Assembly: GCF_030408835.1 (NCBI RefSeq)
Contig: NZ_CP047357.1
Span: 2,108,001-2,172,000, forward strand
DNA length: 64,000 nt
Direction of reading: 5' to 3'
DNA from: Corynebacterium freneyi
GTDB taxonomy: Bacteria; Actinomycetota; Actinomycetes; Mycobacteriales; Mycobacteriaceae
In this document: piece after piece, positions 26,619-36,319 of the stretch
How positions within the stretch are numbered: position 1 is the first letter of the stretch
Layout of the letters: each line of letters starts with the position of its first letter
Made by a program: the position numbers and the translations under genes
The notes under the pieces: generated by a model
Databases searched by the model: none
What the model was told of the DNA's origin: nothing
What the model saw: the letters and a program-made list of their open reading frames with translations, nothing else

Positions 26619-27596
26619 CTAGCGCTGGACGCGGGCCTCGCGCAGCTCGCGCGGCAGGGAGAACACGATCTTCTCGCTGGCCGTGCGAACCTCCTCGACG
26701 TCGACGTACCCGCGCTCGGCGAGGTAGTCCAAGACGCCCTTGACCAGGATCTCCGGCACCGACGCACCGGAGGTCAGGCCGATGGTGGTCACGCCGTCGA
26801 ACCACTCGTCCTGGATCTGGTGCGCGTAGTCGACCAGGTGCGAATCGCGGGCACCGGCCTGCAGCGCCACCTCGACCAGACGCTTCGAGTTGGAGGAGTT
26901 CTGCGAGCCGACCACGATGACCAGGTCGCACTTCGGAGCCAGGGCCTTCACAGCGACCTGGCGGTTCTGGGTGGCGTAGCAGATGTCGTCGCTCGGCGGG
27001 TCCTGGATGTGCGGGTACTTCGCCTTGAGCAGGTCGACCATCTCCATGGTTTCGTCGACCGACAGGGTGGTCTGGGACAGCCACACCAGCTTGTCCTCGG
27101 GGCCGAAGTCGAGGGACTCGATGGACTCGGCGCCGTCGATGAGGTGCACGCGATCCGGGGCCTCGCCTGCGGTGCCCTCCACCTCCTCGTGGCCCTCGTG
27201 GCCGATGAGCAGAATCTGGTAGCCGTCGCGCGCGAAGCGCTTGACCTCGTTGTGGACCTTCGTCACCAGCGGGCAGGTGGCGTCGAAGGTGTGCAGGTCC
27301 AGGGCCTTGGCCTGGCGGTGCACCTCGGGCGAGACGCCGTGGGCGGAGAACACCAGGTTGGCGCCATGCGGCACTTCGTCGGTCTCGTCGACGAAGATGA
27401 CGCCCTGCTCCTCGAAGGTTTCGACCACGTACTTGTTGTGCACGATTTCCTTGCGCACGTACAGGGGCGCGCCGTGCATGGCCAGGGCCTTTTCCACGGT
27501 CTCGACGGCGCGATCGACGCCGGCGCAGTACCCGCGCGGGGCGGCCAGCAGCACCTTCTTCTCGGCGGCGGTTGCGTCGGTTGAGATAGTCGTCAT
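26619..27596 (-). CDS. ispH: 4-hydroxy-3-methylbut-2-enyl diphosphate reductase
   Basis: Last step of the MEP isoprenoid pathway, producing IPP and DMAPP with an iron-sulphur cluster. A 325-residue protein with the three cluster cysteines visible: PRGYCAGV (C24), [11 protein letters not shown] and [11 protein letters not shown]. The substrate-binding histidine motifs VHNKYVV, FSAHGV and IGHEGHEE are also present. ATG 27596 has TAGGGT seven bases upstream. It is divergent from the lipid-droplet-type gene, as in related genomes. Confidence 0.95.
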   Translation of the reverse strand: MTTISTDATAAEKKVLLAAPRGYCAGVDRAVETVEKALAMHGAPLYVRKEIVHNKYVVETFEEQGVIFVDETDEVPHGANLVFSAHGVSPEVHRQAKALDLHTFDATCPLVTKVHNEVKRFARDGYQILLIGHEGHEEVEGTAGEAPDRVHLIDGAESIESLDFGPEDKLVWLSQTTLSVDETMEMVDLLKAKYPHIQDPPSDDICYATQNRQVAVKALAPKCDLVIVVGSQNSSNSKRLVEVALQAGARDSHLVDYAHQIQDEWFDGVTTIGLTSGASVPEILVKGVLDYLAERGYVDVEEVRTASEKIVFSLPRELREARVQR

Positions 27597-27678
27597 GGCC
27601 ACCACCCTAGCCAAAGGCACCTACAATCGACACAAGCCGACCACTTCCCGCCACTTCCCTTCCACCAGGAGCGTTGAC

Positions 27679-28182
27679 ATGCCCGCACCGTTGCCCATCC
27701 GCCTTGCGGCAGGCATCGCCGTCACCACCGTCGAAGAGGCGTTTCGCCTCCCCTACCGCCTGCGTCGACTGCCCGGTCGCGTCGCGGGTTCGGCGTTGAC
27801 GTCGGCGGCGGGCTCGGCCATGCGGGCCCGCCAGAATTTCACCGATCTGGTGGCCCGCGGCGACATGGTGTTGGAGGAGCTGGCCACGCCGGTGGAGGAA
27901 CAGCCGGCGTGGGCGACGTTCGACGAGGACGTCGATCCCGACGCCGCTGCGGCGAATTCGGCGTCGGCGGCGGCGTCCGCGCGCGCCGCAGCCGACGGTG
28001 ACGTGCCCGCTCCGGAGCAGGTCGCCCGGGATGTCGGGTACGCGGACATGGACGCGGAGGATCTGGAGGATCTGATCCCGACGTTGGATGCGGTGCAGTT
28101 GTCGGCGTTGAGCCGCCACGAGCGCACCCTGGGCGATCGTCCGGCGTTCCGCACGCTGCTCGACAACGCCCTGCGCGGCTGA
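27679..28182 (+). CDS. Lipid-droplet-associated-type protein (Rv1109c-like)
   Basis: A 167-residue protein with no transmembrane helix. The N-terminal ~60 residues are amphipathic (PIRLAAGIAVTTVEEAFRLP, then RVAGSALTSAAGSAMRARQ). Then comes an acidic, Ala-rich linker and a small helical C-terminal domain (DLIPTLDAVQLSALSRHER). Its position between ispH and xseA and its composition match proteins annotated as lipid-droplet-associated in mycolata. ATG 27679 follows CCAGGAG. The function is inferred from the family only. Confidence 0.6.
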   Translation: MPAPLPIRLAAGIAVTTVEEAFRLPYRLRRLPGRVAGSALTSAAGSAMRARQNFTDLVARGDMVLEELATPVEEQPAWATFDEDVDPDAAAANSASAAASARAAADGDVPAPEQVARDVGYADMDAEDLEDLIPTLDAVQLSALSRHERTLGDRPAFRTLLDNALRG

Positions 28183-28206
28183 CCGGCGGGACGGTACGAG
28201 CGCCAT

Positions 28207-29442
28207 ATGTCGAAGCTGACCACCACGCCGGAGTCGCCGGTCCAGGTCCGTCGTCTGAATCAGATGGTCAAGGACTGGATCGAGCAGCTGGGCCAGATTT
28301 GGGTCGAGGGAGAGATCGCGCAGATCAGTTCCAAGCCGACCTGGAAATTGTCGTATGTGACGTTGCGTGACACGCAGGCGGATGCGTCGGTGTCCGTGAC
28401 GTGTTCGACGGCGGCGTTGCGGGCGAATCCGCTCAGCACGGGTGACCGGGTGGTCATGTTGGGCAAGCCGGCGTTTTACGCGGGCCGCGGGTCTTTTTCG
28501 TTGTGGGCGACGCAGTGGCGGCCGGTGGGCGTGGGCGAGTTGTTGGCGCGCATCGAGCGGTTGCGGGTGGCGTTGGCGGCCGAGGGGCTTTTCGACGCTC
28601 GCCTGAAGCGTCCCCTGCCGTTTTTGCCGCGGCGCGTCGGCTTGATCACGGGTCGGGGGTCGGCCGCCGAGCGTGATGTGCTGACGGTGGCGCGGGGGCG
28701 ATGGCCGGAGGTCGATTTCGAGGTGATCAACACCATCGTCCAGGGCGCCAAGGCGGTGTCGGAGATCATTCCGGCGTTGGAGAGGCTCGATGCTGATCCG
28801 TCGGTCGACGTCATCATCATCGCCCGCGGCGGCGGGTCGGTGGAGGATCTGCTGCCCTTTTCCGACGAGGCCCTGGTCCGCGCGGTCAGCCGTGCGCGGA
28901 CTCCGGTGGTGTCGGCGATCGGCCATGAACCGGACAATCCGCTGCTGGATCATGTCGCGGATGTGCGTGCGGCGACGCCGACGGATGCCGCCAAGCGCGT
29001 CGTTCCGGACGTCATGGAGGAGCGCCATCGGTTGGCCGAGCTGCGGGCCCGCTCCGCGGCGGCTTTGCGACGATGGGTCGACCGGGAGGCCCGCATCGTC
29101 CGGGATTTGCGCTCGCGTCCCGTTTTGGCGGATCCGATGACACCGATCCGCGCCCGGTCGGAGGACATCGGACGCGGCCGTGATCGTCTGCGCGGGGCGA
29201 TGACGCGACGTCTGGAGCGCGAGGAGTCGCTGGTCGCCGGGTTGCGCGGAAAGGTCTCCGCACTGGGGCCGGCCGCGACGCTGGCCCGCGGTTACGCCGT
29301 GGTGCAGGTCCAGCCGCGCGATGGTTCGGGCGATCAGGTGGTCACCACCATCGATCAGTCGCCGCCGGGTTCGCAGTTGCGCATCCGAGTGGCCGACGGT
29401 TCGATCACGGCGGCCGCGATGGGCGTCAAACCCGCCGACTGA
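28207..29442 (+). CDS. xseA: Exodeoxyribonuclease VII large subunit
   Basis: Degrades single-stranded DNA to short oligonucleotides with XseB, in repair and recombination. A 411-residue protein with an N-terminal OB fold ([20 protein letters not shown], residues about 30-115), then the catalytic domain with [33 protein letters not shown] and [13 protein letters not shown] [18 protein letters not shown], and a coiled-coil C-terminal region that carries the small subunits. It follows the lipid-droplet-type gene by 24 bases. The 146-base gap to xseB is filled by GACCGA-rich simple repeats. Confidence 0.95.
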   Translation: MSKLTTTPESPVQVRRLNQMVKDWIEQLGQIWVEGEIAQISSKPTWKLSYVTLRDTQADASVSVTCSTAALRANPLSTGDRVVMLGKPAFYAGRGSFSLWATQWRPVGVGELLARIERLRVALAAEGLFDARLKRPLPFLPRRVGLITGRGSAAERDVLTVARGRWPEVDFEVINTIVQGAKAVSEIIPALERLDADPSVDVIIIARGGGSVEDLLPFSDEALVRAVSRARTPVVSAIGHEPDNPLLDHVADVRAATPTDAAKRVVPDVMEERHRLAELRARSAAALRRWVDREARIVRDLRSRPVLADPMTPIRARSEDIGRGRDRLRGAMTRRLEREESLVAGLRGKVSALGPAATLARGYAVVQVQPRDGSGDQVVTTIDQSPPGSQLRIRVADGSITAAAMGVKPAD

Positions 29443-29446
29443 CCGA

Positions 29447-29940
29447 TGACCGACCGATTACGGGCCGATGACCAACCGACCGACGACTGACCGACCGGTG
29501 ACCGAGGAATGACCTCCGGTCGACCGGACGCCACGACACCGAACACCAATCCCCGGCCGAGGGCCGGAAACACGAGAGGAACACGCACATGAACCAGGAC
29601 GTTGTCGGCGCGGGTGACGGCCGCGGAGCCGAGCCGGTGCCCGTCGAAAAGCTCGGTTACGAACAGGCCCGCGACGAGCTGGTGGAAACCGTGAAGCTTC
29701 TGGAGATGGGCCAAATGGGCCTGGATGATTCGCTGGCGCTGTGGGAGCGCGGCGAGGCGCTGGCGCGACGCTGCGAAGAGCATCTGGCCGGCGCGAAGGC
29801 CAAGGTCGAGGCTGCGCTGTCCCGCGGCGCAGAGGGCGCCGGCGGCGAGGACGACGACCGGGACTGACCGGACCCGGTTGGACCTGATCGAACCCGGTCG
29901 GGATTGACCGGACCCGGTTGGTCCCGACCGAACCCGGTTG
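29447..29940. repeat. GACCGA / GACCCGGTTGG simple repeats on both sides of xseB
   Basis: 29447-29530 contains about ten GACCGA/GACCAA/GACTGA-type units. 29866-29940 contains four units of GACC(G/C)GAACCCGGTTGG type. They lie only in the non-coding gaps before and after xseB. Confidence 0.6.
29589..29867 (+). CDS. xseB: Exodeoxyribonuclease VII small subunit
   Basis: A 92-residue partner of Xse[21 protein letters not shown], then [20 protein letters not shown] and [15 protein letters not shown] form the helical hairpin of the family. N- and C-terminal extensions are acidic and unstructured. ATG 29589 is 10 bases after GAGAGGA. The downstream 76 bases again carry imperfect GACCGGACCCGGTTGG repeats. 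Confidence 0.95.
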   Translation: MNQDVVGAGDGRGAEPVPVEKLGYEQARDELVETVKLLEMGQMGLDDSLALWERGEALARRCEEHLAGAKAKVEAALSRGAEGAGGEDDDRD

Positions 29941-29943
29941 GCC

Positions 29944-30513
29944 CTAGTTGGTGTGCTTCTCCACGATCGGCGCGTCCTGCATGGCCTTGGCCAGCACGCG
30001 GTACTCGTCGTCGTTGGCGGAGCCTTCGAGAAGCACGCGGGAGTCGCCCAGGTCGGCGACCCAGGTGCGGCGGGTGTTCGGCTCGACGCCCTCCTTCTTC
30101 ACCCACGTCACGCCATCGACGTCGACCGTGCCGTCGTCGACGCGGGCCTTGCCGTCGGCCGGCAACGACTCGAGCGGGGCGTCGGTCTGCAACGCATGGA
30201 CGTAATCGCCGTTGGCGGTGACGAAACCGAGGATCGTCGTGATGTGGCCGTCGGCCATGCCGGCGCGCACCGAGTTGGGCTGCCACCCCTGCGGCGTTTC
30301 CGGCTCGCGCACCGGATAATCGGCGCGCTGGGCCTCCATCTGGAGGAACGACGCCGAGTCGACTTCCCGAACCGGCCCGTTCTCCGGCTTGCCCGGATTG
30401 AAGCTGCACAGACCGGTGAAGCCGACGGTGACCAGCATCGCGATGCCCAAGACCACGAGGGTCATGGTCATGTCGCGGCCATCCTGCAGAATCCTGGGCT
30501 TCTCCGATTTCAC
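29944..30513 (-). CDS. DUF4245 membrane-anchored protein
   Basis: A 189-residue protein with one N-terminal transmembrane helix (MTMTLVVLGIAMLVTVGFTG, about residues 15-35) and an exported domain of the DUF4245 type: PQGWQPNSVRA, VTANGDYVHALQT, VKKEG and a closing NDDEYRVLAKAM. Homologues sit between glpX and xseB in mycobacteria (Rv1100). Function unknown. GTG 30513 is preferred over upstream codons because CATACT lies seven bases before it. Divergent from glpX. Confidence 0.85.
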   Translation of the reverse strand: MKSEKPRILQDGRDMTMTLVVLGIAMLVTVGFTGLCSFNPGKPENGPVREVDSASFLQMEAQRADYPVREPETPQGWQPNSVRAGMADGHITTILGFVTANGDYVHALQTDAPLESLPADGKARVDDGTVDVDGVTWVKKEGVEPNTRRTWVADLGDSRVLLEGSANDDEYRVLAKAMQDAPIVEKHTN

Positions 30514-30714
30514 GCGCCCAAGTATGCCATCCCACGCCGCCACCCCCGAACACGACTGCCCCGCCCGCCGTCATTTCCGAAAAAGTGGAACACTTGAGGT
30601 GGAGCCCATGCGGGGCGCGTCCCGCATGGCCGCCGGGCCCCGAAACGGGGTGCGGCGATCCTTTACGCGCCGATCTTCAGACGCTTCATACTCAAAGACG
30701 GAGGCCACCCGAAC

Positions 30715-31740
30715 ATGAACGCTGTCAATCCCGAAATCCCCGACCGCAACCTCGCCATGGAGCTGGTCCGCGTCACCGAGTCCGCGGCACTGGCCGCCGG
30801 CCAGTGGGTCGGTCGTGGTCAGAAGGAGAAGGGCGACGGCGCCGCGGTCGACGCGATGCGCAAGCTCATCAACACCGTGCAGATGAACGGCGTGGTCGTG
30901 ATCGGCGAGGGCGAAAAGGACGAGGCCCCGATGCTGTTCAACGGCGAGAAGGTCGGCAACGGCGAGGGCCCGGAGGTCGACATCGCCGTCGACCCGATCG
31001 ACGGCACCACCCTGATGGCCGAGGGCCGCCCGAACTCCATCGCCGTTCTCGCCGCCGCCGAGCGCGGCACCATGTACGACCCCTCCGCGGTGTTCTACAT
31101 GGACAAGATCGCCGTCGGCCCGGAGGCCGCGGGCAAGATCGACATCGAGGCCCCGGTCGACCACAACATCACTGCCGTCGCCAAGGCCAAGGGCCTGCGC
31201 AAGGAGGACGTCACCGTGATGGTTCTCGACCGTCCGCGCCACGCCGACCTGATCCGCGACATCCGCGAGTCCGGCGCGAAGATCCGTCTCATCGGCGATG
31301 GCGACGTCGCCGGTGCCGTGGCCGCCGCGCAGAACACCAACTCCGTCGACATCATGATGGGCATCGGCGGCACCCCGGAGGGCGTCATCACCGCGTGCGC
31401 CATGAAGTGCATGGGCGGCGAGATCCAGGGCAAGCTGCACCCGCGCGACGAGGCCGAGATCCAGAAGGCCCTCGACGCCGGCCTGGTGCTCGACACCGTC
31501 CTGACCACCGATGACCTGGTCAGCTCGGACAACTGCTACTTCGTCGCCACCGGCGTCACCAACGGCGACATGCTGCGCGGCGTCGCCTACCGCGGCAAGG
31601 GCGCCTGGACCCGTTCGCTGGTCATGCGCTCGAAGTCGGGCACGGTCCGCAACATCGAGGCCTGGCACTCGCTGGAGAAGCTGCGCCAGTTCTCCTCCGT
31701 GGACTACGGCTCGAACGGTTTCCCGGACATGGACCTGTAG
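30715..31740 (+). CDS. glpX: Class II fructose-1,6-bisphosphatase
   Basis: Gluconeogenic hydrolysis of fructose-1,6-bisphosphate to fructose-6-phosphate. A 341-residue GlpX protein with [14 protein letters not shown], the metal-binding DPIDGTT near residue 92, and [20 protein letters not shown]. It is the only FBPase type in most actinobacteria. ATG 30715 follows GGAGGCC. A strong hairpin follows the stop, then fumarase in the same direction, as in related genomes. Confidence 0.95.
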   Translation: MNAVNPEIPDRNLAMELVRVTESAALAAGQWVGRGQKEKGDGAAVDAMRKLINTVQMNGVVVIGEGEKDEAPMLFNGEKVGNGEGPEVDIAVDPIDGTTLMAEGRPNSIAVLAAAERGTMYDPSAVFYMDKIAVGPEAAGKIDIEAPVDHNITAVAKAKGLRKEDVTVMVLDRPRHADLIRDIRESGAKIRLIGDGDVAGAVAAAQNTNSVDIMMGIGGTPEGVITACAMKCMGGEIQGKLHPRDEAEIQKALDAGLVLDTVLTTDDLVSSDNCYFVATGVTNGDMLRGVAYRGKGAWTRSLVMRSKSGTVRNIEAWHSLEKLRQFSSVDYGSNGFPDMDL

Positions 31741-31749
31741 AACGCCGTT

Positions 31750-31779
31750 CGGTGGCCGCGCACATGCCCGCGGCCACCG
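31750..31779 (+). terminator. Hairpin after glpX
   Basis: Perfect 11-bp stem CGGTGGCCGCG / CGCGGCCACCG with an eight-base loop, ten bases after the stop codon; no T-run. Confidence 0.6.
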
Positions 31780-31828
31780 TCGGCGAGCGTCGCGATCGGC
31801 CGTGGTGGCCCGGTCGCGGCGCTCACCC

Positions 31829-31870
31829 GCACCCGCCGGGGGTGGAGCCCACCACGGGCCCGGCGGGTGC
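31829..31870 (+). promoter_or_regulatory. Inverted repeat in the fumarase leader region
   Basis: Perfect 12-bp arms GCACCCGCCGGG / CCCGGCGGGTGC with an 18-base loop, immediately before a possible -10 (CAATACTT at 31873). It could be a second terminator for glpX or a regulatory site for fum. Confidence 0.4.
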
Positions 31871-31938
31871 GCAATACTTGGGGATGGAATCCATCCACCT
31901 TTCACACCTCAGATGGACCCGACACGAAAGAGGAATTT

Positions 31939-33339
31939 ATGACCGAGCAGCAGTACCGCATCGAGCACGACACCATGGGCGAGGTCAAGGTGCCCGTCGA
32001 CGCCCTGTGGCGTGCCCAGACCCAGCGCGCCGTCGAGAACTTCCCGATCTCCGGCCGTGGCCTCGAGGCCCAGCAGATCCGCGCGATGGGCCTGCTGAAG
32101 GCGGCGTGCGCGATCGTCAACAAGGACCGTGGCCTCCTGCCGGCCGAGCAGGCCGACGCCATCGTGGCCGCCGCGAAGGAGATCGCGGACGGCAAGCACG
32201 ATGCCGAGTTCCCGATCGACGTCTTCCAGACCGGTTCCGGCACCTCCTCGAACATGAACACCAACGAGGTCATCGCCTCCATCGCGAAGGCCAACGGCGT
32301 CGAGGTCCACCCGAACGACCACGTCAACATGGGCCAGTCGTCGAACGACACGTTCCCGACCGCCACCCACGTCGCCGCCACCGAGGCCGCCGTCAACGAC
32401 CTGATCCCGGGCCTGAAGGTTCTGCAGGAGTCGCTGGCGAAGAAGGCCGCCGAGTGGAAGTCCGTGGTCAAGTCGGGCCGCACCCACCTGATGGACGCCG
32501 TCCCGGTGACCCTGGGCCAGGAGTTCGGCGGCTACGCCCGCCAGATCGAGGCCGGCATCGAGCGCATCGAGGCCACCCTGCCGCGCCTGGGCGAGCTGCC
32601 CATCGGCGGCACCGCCGTCGGCACCGGTCTGAACACCCCGGCCGACTTCGGCGCCAAGGTCACCGCCGAGCTCGTCGAGCTGACCGGCGTCAAGGAGCTG
32701 TCCGAGGCCAAGAACCACTTCGAGGCCCAGGCCAACCGCGACGCCCTGGTCGAGTTCTCCGGCGCCATGCGCGTCGTCGCCGTGTCGCTGTACAAGATCG
32801 CCAACGACATCCGCCTGATGGGCTCGGGCCCGCTGACCGGTCTGGCCGAGATTCACCTGCCGGACCTGCAGCCGGGTTCGTCGATCATGCCGGGCAAGGT
32901 CAACCCGGTGCTGTGCGAGACCGCCACCCAGGTGTCCGCTCAGGTCATCGGCAACGACGCCGCGGTCGCCTTCGCCGGCACCCAGGGCCAGTTCGAGCTC
33001 AACGTGTTCATCCCGGTGATGGCCCGCAACGTCCTCGAGTCCTCCCGCCTGCTGGCCAACACCGCCCGCGTCTTCGCGGAGAAGCTGGTCGACGGCATCG
33101 AGCCGAACGAGGAACGCATGAAGACCCTGGCCGAGTCCTCGCCGTCCATCGTGACGCCGCTGAACTCCGCCATCGGCTACGAAAACGCCGCCAAGGTGGC
33201 CAAGACCGCCCTCAAGGAGGGCAAGACCATCCGCCAGACCGTCATCGACATGGGCTTCGTCGATGGCGAGAAGCTGACGGAGGAGGAGCTGGACAAGCGC
33301 CTCGACGTGCTGGCCATGGCCAACACCGACCGCGACTAG
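31939..33339 (+). CDS. fumC: Class II fumarate hydratase
   Basis: Reversible hydration of fumarate to malate in the TCA cycle. A 466-residue iron-independent fumarase of the aspartase/fumarase superfamily: [26 protein letters not shown], the [17 protein letters not shown] catalytic region, and the signature [11 protein letters not shown] near residue 313. ATG 31939 follows AAAGAGGA. It is transcribed with or after glpX and ends in a strong terminator. Confidence 0.95.
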   Translation: MTEQQYRIEHDTMGEVKVPVDALWRAQTQRAVENFPISGRGLEAQQIRAMGLLKAACAIVNKDRGLLPAEQADAIVAAAKEIADGKHDAEFPIDVFQTGSGTSSNMNTNEVIASIAKANGVEVHPNDHVNMGQSSNDTFPTATHVAATEAAVNDLIPGLKVLQESLAKKAAEWKSVVKSGRTHLMDAVPVTLGQEFGGYARQIEAGIERIEATLPRLGELPIGGTAVGTGLNTPADFGAKVTAELVELTGVKELSEAKNHFEAQANRDALVEFSGAMRVVAVSLYKIANDIRLMGSGPLTGLAEIHLPDLQPGSSIMPGKVNPVLCETATQVSAQVIGNDAAVAFAGTQGQFELNVFIPVMARNVLESSRLLANTARVFAEKLVDGIEPNEERMKTLAESSPSIVTPLNSAIGYENAAKVAKTALKEGKTIRQTVIDMGFVDGEKLTEEELDKRLDVLAMANTDRD

Positions 33340-33381
33340 TCTCCGCCGTTCGGCCGCACGCCGGCCGAACCGCTTGACGCG

Positions 33382-33427
33382 CCGCGCCCCGTCCCCGGGT
33401 TTCCCGGGGGCGGGGCGCGGTGTTTTC
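33382..33427 (+). terminator. Rho-independent terminator after fumarase
   Basis: Arms CCGCGCCCCGTCCCCGGG / CCCGGGGGCGGGGCGCGG (17 of 18 pairs), three-base loop, followed by TGTTTTCGTT. Confidence 0.85.
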
Positions 33428-33521
33428 GTTGGCGGAGCGGGTGCCGCGGGGCGGGCCCGTGCTTTACGACGGGCCGGCGTGTGGCGCCGAGCCGTCGTTC
33501 GTCGACGGTGCGGCCGCCGCT

Positions 33522-34160
33522 TTATCGGTCGTGCACGGTGAAATCGACGGGCAGTCCGACGGTCTCCCCATTGCGCGTCACCAGGATTTCCAGCCTGTAG
33601 TCGCCGGCGGGGAGTTGCTTGATCCCCAGAAAGGACGTGGCCGCGGACTGGGGAGCCCGGTGGCACGACACGTTGGGGTTGGCCTCGTAGGACTCGTTGC
33701 GCACCCGGTCGCCATCTTCGTCGTAGATGGAAATGTCGATGTCGCAGTTCTTCACCGAGCGATTGTCCCTGCCGGACTTGTCCGCGAGAATCCAGCCGAG
33801 CGCGAGGTCCTCGGACGAGTACAGGGGCGCATCGACACCCTTTTCGGACGAATCGACCGGCTTGTAATTGGTCAGCCGGTACTTGATCAGGAACGGGCCG
33901 TTGAAGCGGCCGTTCACCTTGTTCTTGCCATCACGGTCCACAACCTTCTGCCACCAGATTCCGTCGGCATCCTTCGTGCCGTAGGTCGCCCTGGACGAGT
34001 ACGTCGAGGAGGTGCTGGTGGTTCGGGTCGATTGGGCCGCCGCGACATCGGCCGCGGCAATGGTCACGCCGGCGAAGCTCAGGGCACCGGCGGTCAGCAG
34101 GGCCGCAGCACGACGAACGATGGGGCGCAGGTTGCCGGAAGAGTTGGTGTGGGTGGACAT
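33522..34160 (-). CDS. Secreted protein of unknown function
   Basis: A 212-residue exported protein. A signal peptide (basic VRR, hydrophobic ALLTAGALSFAGVTIAAA, then AAAQS) probably cleaves near residue 40. The mature part is a single beta-rich domain: GPFLIKYRLTNYKP, ALGWILADKSG, CDIDISIYDEDGDRVRNES and a closing AGDYRLEILVTRNG. The two cysteines could form a disulfide. ATG 34160 follows AAAGGAGATT. I do not recognise the family. Confidence 0.7.
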   Translation of the reverse strand: MSTHTNSSGNLRPIVRRAAALLTAGALSFAGVTIAAADVAAAQSTRTTSTSSTYSSRATYGTKDADGIWWQKVVDRDGKNKVNGRFNGPFLIKYRLTNYKPVDSSEKGVDAPLYSSEDLALGWILADKSGRDNRSVKNCDIDISIYDEDGDRVRNESYEANPNVSCHRAPQSAATSFLGIKQLPAGDYRLEILVTRNGETVGLPVDFTVHDR

Positions 34161-34282
34161 GGAATCTCCTTTTGAGATAGGTGGGTTCCCGTTGCCAACG
34201 GGGATGATGGGGGCAGCCGACGCCGCCTTGGGAGGGGCGCGGGCTGCGGCTGCAGTGATCACACCGGAGTGATCACGTCGGC

Positions 34283-35458
34283 TCAGCGGAGCGCCGGGCG
34301 CCGACGGCGGCGGGGCTTGCGGATCTGCTCGAGCGTCGTCTCGATGACCCGGGACAACGTGTCCAACGGGTTTCCCCGGTTTTCGGCGAGGATCCTGAGG
34401 CGATGCGCATCGCGGCGGGCCCACACCGGGGCGACGCCGAATTGCGAGATCTCCGCCGCCCTGAGCTCGATGGCCCTGGCTGCGGTGGGCACCCAGGCGG
34501 GGCGAAGAACGTCCTCATCCCAGTAGCCGTCAGTCAGTGCTTCGGAACAGAGCACCTCGGCATGGTCAACGCCATCGCAATCGGCCAGGTCCCAGACGTT
34601 GCCGGCGTCCGCTGAGCGCGCCCAGCCCGTGATGCCCAATGCCTCCTCTGCGTTGACGATGCCCGTCACCGCAATTCCGTGGGCGGCAAGCTCGGCGAGC
34701 ATCTCGTGCATGCGTCGGCTCGCCGCATCGCCGACGTCGGAGAAGGTCTCGGCCAGCGTCGCCAGCAGGGGCTCCCCTTCCGCATCGACGGGCGCCGAGG
34801 AACCAGCCTGCGCCCAGTACCGGCGCACCTGCTCGAGGTAGTCGTCGAAGGACTTCATCCACAGCCATTCGGCGTCGCCGTCATCGATGTAGCCGGTCTC
34901 GGCGGCCTTCAGCACCACCTCGGGCTGCTCGGGTCCATCGACGTGGAAGCCGGCGGCGAGGACGTGGCGAAGGCCGACCATGTCGAAGGCACGCGAGCGG
35001 AACGTGCTCCACGGCAGGTAGACCGTGCTTTCGAAGATCGGGTAGGTGACGGAGCCACCGTCATCGGGCGATTCACCCGGGAAGGAAACCAGCTCGTAGG
35101 GAGCCTTCCGCCAGTCGCCGAGCGGTTCGAACCCGGCAAGGCGGAGCTGCTCATCGAGCTTCCGGCCGCTTTCCAACACGAAGGCGGCATCGGCGAACTC
35201 GTCGTCCAGCTTCTCCGCCAGACCATTGTCGATGCCGGAGGCATGCTCGCGGCACATCTCGGACAGACCGCCGACGGCGTCATCCGTCAGGTCGATGATT
35301 CGGTCGAAACGCCGACCATCGACGAGCAGGGGCGCTTCCGTCGGCGTAACCCGGTGCGGGCTGTAGCGGATCCACAGCCGGGGATGACTCAGCTCGAGGA
35401 CCGCCGTGAACGACGCGACCGAGTCTCGGAGGGGCGAGGGGGCATGTGATGTAGTCAT
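34283..35458 (-). CDS. Conserved protein of unknown function
   Basis: A 391-residue acidic cytosolic protein without signal peptide or membrane segments, ending in a very basic tail (RKPRRRRRPALR). Aromatic- and acid-rich segments such as YPIFESTVYLPWSTFRSRAF and LWMKSFDDYLEQVRRYWAQ are visible, but I cannot assign a domain. ATG 35458 is chosen over the codon at 35494. An AT-richer promoter region (35459-35710) separates it from the next, divergent gene. Confidence 0.6.
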   Translation of the reverse strand: MTTSHAPSPLRDSVASFTAVLELSHPRLWIRYSPHRVTPTEAPLLVDGRRFDRIIDLTDDAVGGLSEMCREHASGIDNGLAEKLDDEFADAAFVLESGRKLDEQLRLAGFEPLGDWRKAPYELVSFPGESPDDGGSVTYPIFESTVYLPWSTFRSRAFDMVGLRHVLAAGFHVDGPEQPEVVLKAAETGYIDDGDAEWLWMKSFDDYLEQVRRYWAQAGSSAPVDAEGEPLLATLAETFSDVGDAASRRMHEMLAELAAHGIAVTGIVNAEEALGITGWARSADAGNVWDLADCDGVDHAEVLCSEALTDGYWDEDVLRPAWVPTAARAIELRAAEISQFGVAPVWARRDAHRLRILAENRGNPLDTLSRVIETTLEQIRKPRRRRRPALR

Positions 35459-35710
35459 GCCACTGAACGTAGGCTGCCGCCGTTTACATGTCAACCCCTG
35501 TGGGCATGCTTCGCACTGCTACCCCCGCAGTAAATTTCACATTCGACAACTTTTCCTGCGGGTTTAGCGTATTTTCCCACCATTCTCGCACATGAACACC
35601 CCCCGGCAAAACCCAGCCACCGACGCAAGCGTCACGCAACACACACTCTTGCCTTACACTGATTTTCGCATGCAGTTGGCTTTACGGAAGCACACTCAAG
35701 GAGGAAGACG

Positions 35711-36202
35711 ATGACGGACATCATCTGGAACGAGACGCAGGCCCCGGCGGGCTGGTACCGGGCCCGCTGCGCCACGACGGGCAACGGGCTGCCGAACGCG
35801 GCGACCCTGCACTCGGCCACGGGCCCGCACCGCAGCCACGGCGAAGCGATGCTCGCCAACCGTGGTGCGAGGACGATCGTGACGGTGCCCACCGGCGACA
35901 CCACCGAACTCGGCCGGGCCTGCACGCTGCTCGGCGAGCAAACGAGGGCCGCGTTGCTCGCCGAACTCGACGCGCTCGCCGACAAGGCGGCAGAACACGA
36001 AAGGCTCCGCGAGCACTGGGCGGCGCGAACGCTCTCCGCCGAGGCGCGACTCCGGGCCGCGAAGCCCGACGGCACCGAGGCAAAGAAGGCGGCGAAGAGC
36101 CTCCACGCCGCGAAGGACCTCACCCGACGCCACGACGCCGCGGCCAAGGCCGCCCGGCGCGCGCACCGCACCCGCGCCAAGCAGCTCGGAATGGAAATCT
36201 GA
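35711..36202 (+). CDS. Small coiled-coil protein of unknown function
   Basis: A 163-residue protein. The first ~65 residues form a small globular part (WNETQAPAGWYRARCATTGN, then GARTIVTVPTGDTTELGRA). The rest is Ala/Lys/Arg/Glu-rich and should form a long coiled coil, ending AKQLGMEI. ATG 35711 follows AAGGAGGAAG. No family recognised. It is monocistronic, with a terminator after it. Confidence 0.6.
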   Translation: MTDIIWNETQAPAGWYRARCATTGNGLPNAATLHSATGPHRSHGEAMLANRGARTIVTVPTGDTTELGRACTLLGEQTRAALLAELDALADKAAEHERLREHWAARTLSAEARLRAAKPDGTEAKKAAKSLHAAKDLTRRHDAAAKAARRAHRTRAKQLGMEI

Positions 36203-36227
36203 CCGAATCCCACCGCGGAAACCGACA

Positions 36228-36257
36228 CCCCGAGCGGCGCCGCACCGCCGCTCGGGG
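36228..36257 (+). terminator. Terminator before the peptide ABC transporter
   Basis: Perfect 12-bp stem CCCCGAGCGGCG / CGCCGCTCGGGG with a six-base loop, 25 bases after the stop of the upstream gene. Confidence 0.65.
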
Positions 36258-36319
36258 ACGTCGTTAAGCGAAAATCAAAGCGTCACATCCCTTACCCAGT
36301 CGCCGAAAGCAGGCGTGCG

